DNA of 10,365 bases from NCBI GenBank assembly GCA_020849935.1, contig JADZFJ010000254.1, positions 1 to 10,365 of the forward strand, read 5' to 3'. Made by a program: the position numbers and the translations under genes. A model generated the notes under the pieces. That model made no database searches. It saw only the letters and a program-made list of their open reading frames with translations, and was not told the DNA's origin. Numbering within the stretch: position 1 is the stretch's first letter; each line of letters starts with the position of its first letter. The stretch comes from Crocinitomix sp. (GTDB lineage Bacteria > Bacteroidota > Bacteroidia > Flavobacteriales_D > Crocinitomicaceae). Positions 7,639-10,365 of this stretch are shown piece after piece.

Positions 7639-10128
7639 ATGAAATTGCTACTTACTTCTGGCTTTCTATTAGCCACTCTATTCTCTTATTCGCAAACATT
7701 TACAGAAATTTTTAAAGCTGCGGCCATGGATCGAGAAATCGATGATCGACTGGGTTATTCTGTAGATATTTCGGGTAATTATGCTATTATTGGATGTTAT
7801 GGCGATGATTTTGCTCCAGTCGATCCGAACATGGGGTCAGCATATATCTTTGAAAAATCAGGAATCGAAGATTGGACATTTGTTCAAAAAGTATCTGCAT
7901 CTGACCGAGATGATTATGATCGATTTGGATGGTCGGTTGCCATTGATGGGGACATTGCAGTTGTAGGAGCTTATCAAGAAGATCACAACGTGGTTGATGC
8001 TGTTCCGCTTTCAAACGCTGGTTCTGTTTATGTTTACCGTAGAGGAGTAGATGGAGTTTGGTTTCAAATGCAAAAACTGGTAGCATCTGACCGCACCGCT
8101 GATGATGAATTTGGTTGGTCCGTAGCTATATCAGATAGTACAATTATTGTAGGTGCTCATCACGAAGGACATGATGCATTTGGTGGTGCATACGAATATC
8201 ATGCAGGTTCTGCTTACATTTTTGACCTAAACTTAGCAGGAACTTGGGTGCAAACACAAAAAATTGTTGGTTCACAACGAGCTGATGATCATTATTATCC
8301 TGATGGAAGACCTGATCCAGCTGACGAAGATCTTTCTGATTTATTCGGAGGATCCGTAGCGATTTCTGGAAATTATGTTATTGTGGGTGCTCATAATCAT
8401 GACTATGGATTAGGTGGTGTAGGAACAGGATTTTTATGGAACCAAGGTATCGCTTATGTTTTTGAGCGTTCAGGAGGTGTTTGGACTGAAGTAGAAAAAT
8501 TACAAGCAACTGTTCAAAAAGGTTGGGATCGATTTGGTTATGATGTAAACATTGATTCGACGGTTGCGATTGTAGGAGTTTGGGCAGAAGATGAAAGTGA
8601 ATTTGGTGCGGCATCCTTGATGAACTCTGGTGCGGCATATATCTTTGAACGAGACATCAGCGGAAACTGGATTCAAGAACAAAAATTAGATGCAAGTGAC
8701 CGAACAACAGGCGACCATTTTGGAAAAAGTGTGGCGATTGAAGGGAATTACTTAGTAGTTGGCGCTGAACAAGAAGATATTGATGGAGATGGTGGATTAG
8801 GTGACACGCTTTCAAACGCTGGTGCAGCATACATATTTTTGAAAGGTGGAGGAGGAACTTGGACTGAAATTCAAAAAATCGCAGCATCTGACCGAAATGA
8901 CCTTGATTTATTTGGTGACGCTGTAGCTATTTCTGGCACAACAATTTTGGTTGGTACATGGCAACAAGATTTGAATGAAGATGGAGCGGCCGAATTAGAA
9001 GATGCTGGTGCAGGCTATTTCTATAGTGCAATTGTTTGTGAAGAGATATTTTCATCACAAGATATAACTATTTGTGATGGTGAAACTTATGAAATTGGAG
9101 AAAGTACCTATACAACTAGCGGAACGTATGTTGATACACTTTTAAATGTTGATGCTTGCGACAGTATAGTTACTACAAATTTAACCGTAATTCCAGCAGT
9201 TTATACGGATCAGGAAATTTCAATTTGTGAAGGAGAAACTTATTTTATTGGTGATAGTTTTTACACCTTAAGTGGAACCTATGTTGATACTTTAATAAGT
9301 TATGTTGGATGTGATAGTATCGTAACAACTGAATTAACAGTGATTCCTTCAGTTTACTTTGATCAAGTAATTTCAATTTGTTTTGGAACAACTTATTCAA
9401 TTGGTGACAGTGAATACGGTTCAAGCGGTATTTATTCAGACACCCTAATTAGCATGACAGGCTGCGATAGTATTGTAACTACGAACCTCACAGTGGACGA
9501 AGAAATCACATTTGAACAATCCTTAACTATTTGTGCAGGTGAATTTATTGTAGTTGGTGGGGCAATTCATTCAACTACAGGAACATTTGTTGATGTTTTG
9601 ACTTCAGAATCTTTGTGTGATAGTACTGTAACAACAAATTTAACAGTACTCCCTGCAATTGATGTTACTGTTACTGTGGATGGATTTTTAATGACTGGAG
9701 GCGATCCTGATGTTTTAACCACCACTTTCCAATGGGTAAAATGTGATCCTTACACCCTCATTGACGGAGCAACAGATCAATCATACTTAGCCCTTGCTTC
9801 TGGCGATTACGCTGTGATTATTACGGATGGAGATTGCTCAGATACTTCTGACTGTGTGACATTGAGTGACGTAGGTTATATTGACTTGTCAAATGTGAAT
9901 ATTTCAGTTTATCCAAATCCAACGGAAGGAACGTTTACTATTGAACTAGCTGATTTTTCATCTTCCGTAAAGATTGAAATTTTAAACACACTTGGAAAGG
10001 TAGTTTATACCAATATACTCACTTCACCAAAAACGATGCTAGATATCAATGAATTCGCCAATGGAATTTATTTGGTGCGATTAACCAACGGTGAAAAAAC
10101 GAACTTAATAAAGTTGAGCAAAAACTAA
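7639..10128 (+). CDS. FG-GAP beta-propeller surface protein with four-repeat Cys stalk and T9SS type A sorting domain (paralogue 3)
   Basis: The protein has 829 residues and is the longest of the three. Signal peptide 1-18 is followed by Gln19. Seven intact FG-GAP-type units have cores at residues 36, 94, 156, 234, 297, 359 and 423. Lone Cys467 precedes four 51-residue C-x27-C repeats (first Cys 479, 530, 581, 632), one more than in the other paralogues. Then come the Ig-like segment (FQWVKCDPYTLIDGA ... DGDC ... SDC) and a T9SS type A sorting domain with PNP at 759-761. A DIDGDG stretch at 380-385 (after core 6) resembles a calcium-binding DxDxDG loop and is not matched in paralogues 1 and 2. 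The interval between cores 3 and 4 is 78 residues and carries a Pro/Asp-rich insert (YYPDGRPDPADEDLSD). Unlike the earlier genes it is preceded by a 128-nt region with its own promoter-like element and inverted repeat, so it may be controlled separately. Surface adhesion or binding is a reasonable guess; the ligand is unknown. Confidence 0.87.
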   Translation: MKLLLTSGFLLATLFSYSQTFTEIFKAAAMDREIDDRLGYSVDISGNYAIIGCYGDDFAPVDPNMGSAYIFEKSGIEDWTFVQKVSASDRDDYDRFGWSVAIDGDIAVVGAYQEDHNVVDAVPLSNAGSVYVYRRGVDGVWFQMQKLVASDRTADDEFGWSVAISDSTIIVGAHHEGHDAFGGAYEYHAGSAYIFDLNLAGTWVQTQKIVGSQRADDHYYPDGRPDPADEDLSDLFGGSVAISGNYVIVGAHNHDYGLGGVGTGFLWNQGIAYVFERSGGVWTEVEKLQATVQKGWDRFGYDVNIDSTVAIVGVWAEDESEFGAASLMNSGAAYIFERDISGNWIQEQKLDASDRTTGDHFGKSVAIEGNYLVVGAEQEDIDGDGGLGDTLSNAGAAYIFLKGGGGTWTEIQKIAASDRNDLDLFGDAVAISGTTILVGTWQQDLNEDGAAELEDAGAGYFYSAIVCEEIFSSQDITICDGETYEIGESTYTTSGTYVDTLLNVDACDSIVTTNLTVIPAVYTDQEISICEGETYFIGDSFYTLSGTYVDTLISYVGCDSIVTTELTVIPSVYFDQVISICFGTTYSIGDSEYGSSGIYSDTLISMTGCDSIVTTNLTVDEEITFEQSLTICAGEFIVVGGAIHSTTGTFVDVLTSESLCDSTVTTNLTVLPAIDVTVTVDGFLMTGGDPDVLTTTFQWVKCDPYTLIDGATDQSYLALASGDYAVIITDGDCSDTSDCVTLSDVGYIDLSNVNISVYPNPTEGTFTIELADFSSSVKIEILNTLGKVVYTNILTSPKTMLDINEFANGIYLVRLTNGEKTNLIKLSKN
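7717..9027 (+). repeat. Seven FG-GAP-type repeats (propeller of paralogue 3)
   Basis: Cores begin at nt 7744, 7918, 8104, 8338, 8527, 8713 and 8905, spaced 58, 62, 78, 63, 62 and 64 residues. All seven keep the VG-x pair after the central strand; unit 1 has LG for FG. Confidence 0.8.
9052..9663 (+). repeat. Four tandem 153-bp C-x27-C stalk repeats, paralogue 3
   Basis: First Cys codons are at nt 9073, 9226, 9379 and 9532, exactly 153 bp apart. Units 1-3 resemble each other closely (IGxSxY, SGxYxDTL, CDSIVTTxLTV). Unit 4 (ICAGEFIVVGG) is closer to unit 2 of paralogue 2 (ICAGEFVVVGD). Confidence 0.85.
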
Positions 10129-10150
10129 ATTGTCAACTTAAAAAAATTTA

Positions 10151-10188
10151 AAAGGGTGTCCGAGAAGTCGAGACACCCTTTGTTTTTT
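10151..10188 (+). terminator. Strong intrinsic terminator after paralogue 3, probably bidirectional
   Basis: AAAGGGTGTC (10151-10160) pairs perfectly with GACACCCTTT (10172-10181). The 11-nt loop can extend the stem with CGA/TCG around GAAG. A T-run follows at 10183-10188. On the other strand the same hairpin is followed by TTTTAAATTTTTTT, so it can also stop the converging minus-strand gene. It sits 22 nt after the stop of paralogue 3. Confidence 0.92.
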
Positions 10189-10365
10189 AGGCGAATAAAT
10201 CACTCAAATTTTTCAGATGGGATTCAATTCGTTTGAGGTAAATATTTACAACGTTCATTTCAGATCCAATTAAATAGCTAACTGAATTAATTTCATCAGC
10301 GTGCTCAATTTCAGAAAGGTGAATTCGAATTTGTTCAATTGATTCATAAATTTCAACCATTCGAC
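10187..10365 (-). CDS. Short converging hypothetical protein, helical (may continue past right edge)
   Basis: The frame ends with TAA at 10189-10187, inside the T-run side of the shared terminator, and stays open to the right edge. An ATG at 10360-10358 would give a complete 57-residue protein (MVEIYESIEQIRIHLSEIEH ... KRIESHLKNLSDLFA); the frame also continues upstream through one Arg codon to the edge, so it may instead be the C-terminal end of a longer protein. The sequence is rich in Glu, Ile, Leu and Ser, has no Cys or Pro, and its spacing of Ile/Leu suggests amphipathic helices or a coiled coil. I recognise no family. Support comes from the clean open frame and the position of the bidirectional terminator right at its stop codon. 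Confidence 0.5.
   Translation of the reverse strand, partial: RMVEIYESIEQIRIHLSEIEHADEINSVSYLIGSEMNVVNIYLKRIESHLKNLSDLFA

Noticed and set aside
7787..8887. Antisense open frames within paralogue 3
   Set aside because: They recur at equivalent places in each propeller repeat, as expected from antisense of a repeated motif and not from genes.
4299..9663. 153-bp periodicity as a CRISPR or satellite array
   Set aside because: The periodicity is in frame and conserved at protein level, with DNA divergence between units; no short identical repeats with unique spacers exist.

Overview
The window is AT-rich DNA from a member of the Bacteroidota, most likely a flavobacterium-like marine or freshwater lineage. 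The grounds are four consecutive secreted proteins that all end in a type IX secretion system (T9SS) type A sorting domain, FG-GAP and Cys-repeat surface modules typical of that phylum, a bacterial geranylgeranylglyceryl-phosphate synthase, weak Shine-Dalgarno signals, and a TAnnTTTG promoter element. The species cannot be named from the sequence alone.

Layout. Positions 1-290 hold the 3' end of a GGGP synthase gene (membrane ether-lipid precursor enzyme). It overlaps the start of a large CotH-kinase-like secreted protein (280-2889). After gaps of only 14 and 17 nt come two paralogous genes (2904-5219 and 5237-7510). A 128-nt intergenic region with two inverted repeats and a promoter-like element precedes a third paralogue (7639-10128). 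A strong, probably bidirectional, hairpin terminator (10151-10188) closes the plus-strand set. A short minus-strand reading frame converges on it from the right edge.

The central content is the tandem triplication. Each paralogue has the same order: signal peptide with Gln at residue 19, seven FG-GAP-type repeats (very probably one seven-bladed beta-propeller), a rod of 51-residue repeats with an exact C-x27-C spacing (3, 3 and 4 copies), an Ig-like domain with three fixed cysteines, and a T9SS type A sorting domain. The natural reading is a family of surface-anchored 'head on a stalk' proteins whose heads differ most in one loop (between repeats 3 and 4) and whose stalks differ in length. 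The partner, substrate or ligand is not visible in the sequence. The CotH-like protein carries chitobiase-C-terminal-like, CotH, bacterial-repeat and lamin-tail domains; since CotH proteins are atypical protein kinases in spore coats, modification of the neighbouring surface proteins is possible but is only inference.

No mobile element, CRISPR array, tRNA or rRNA was seen.
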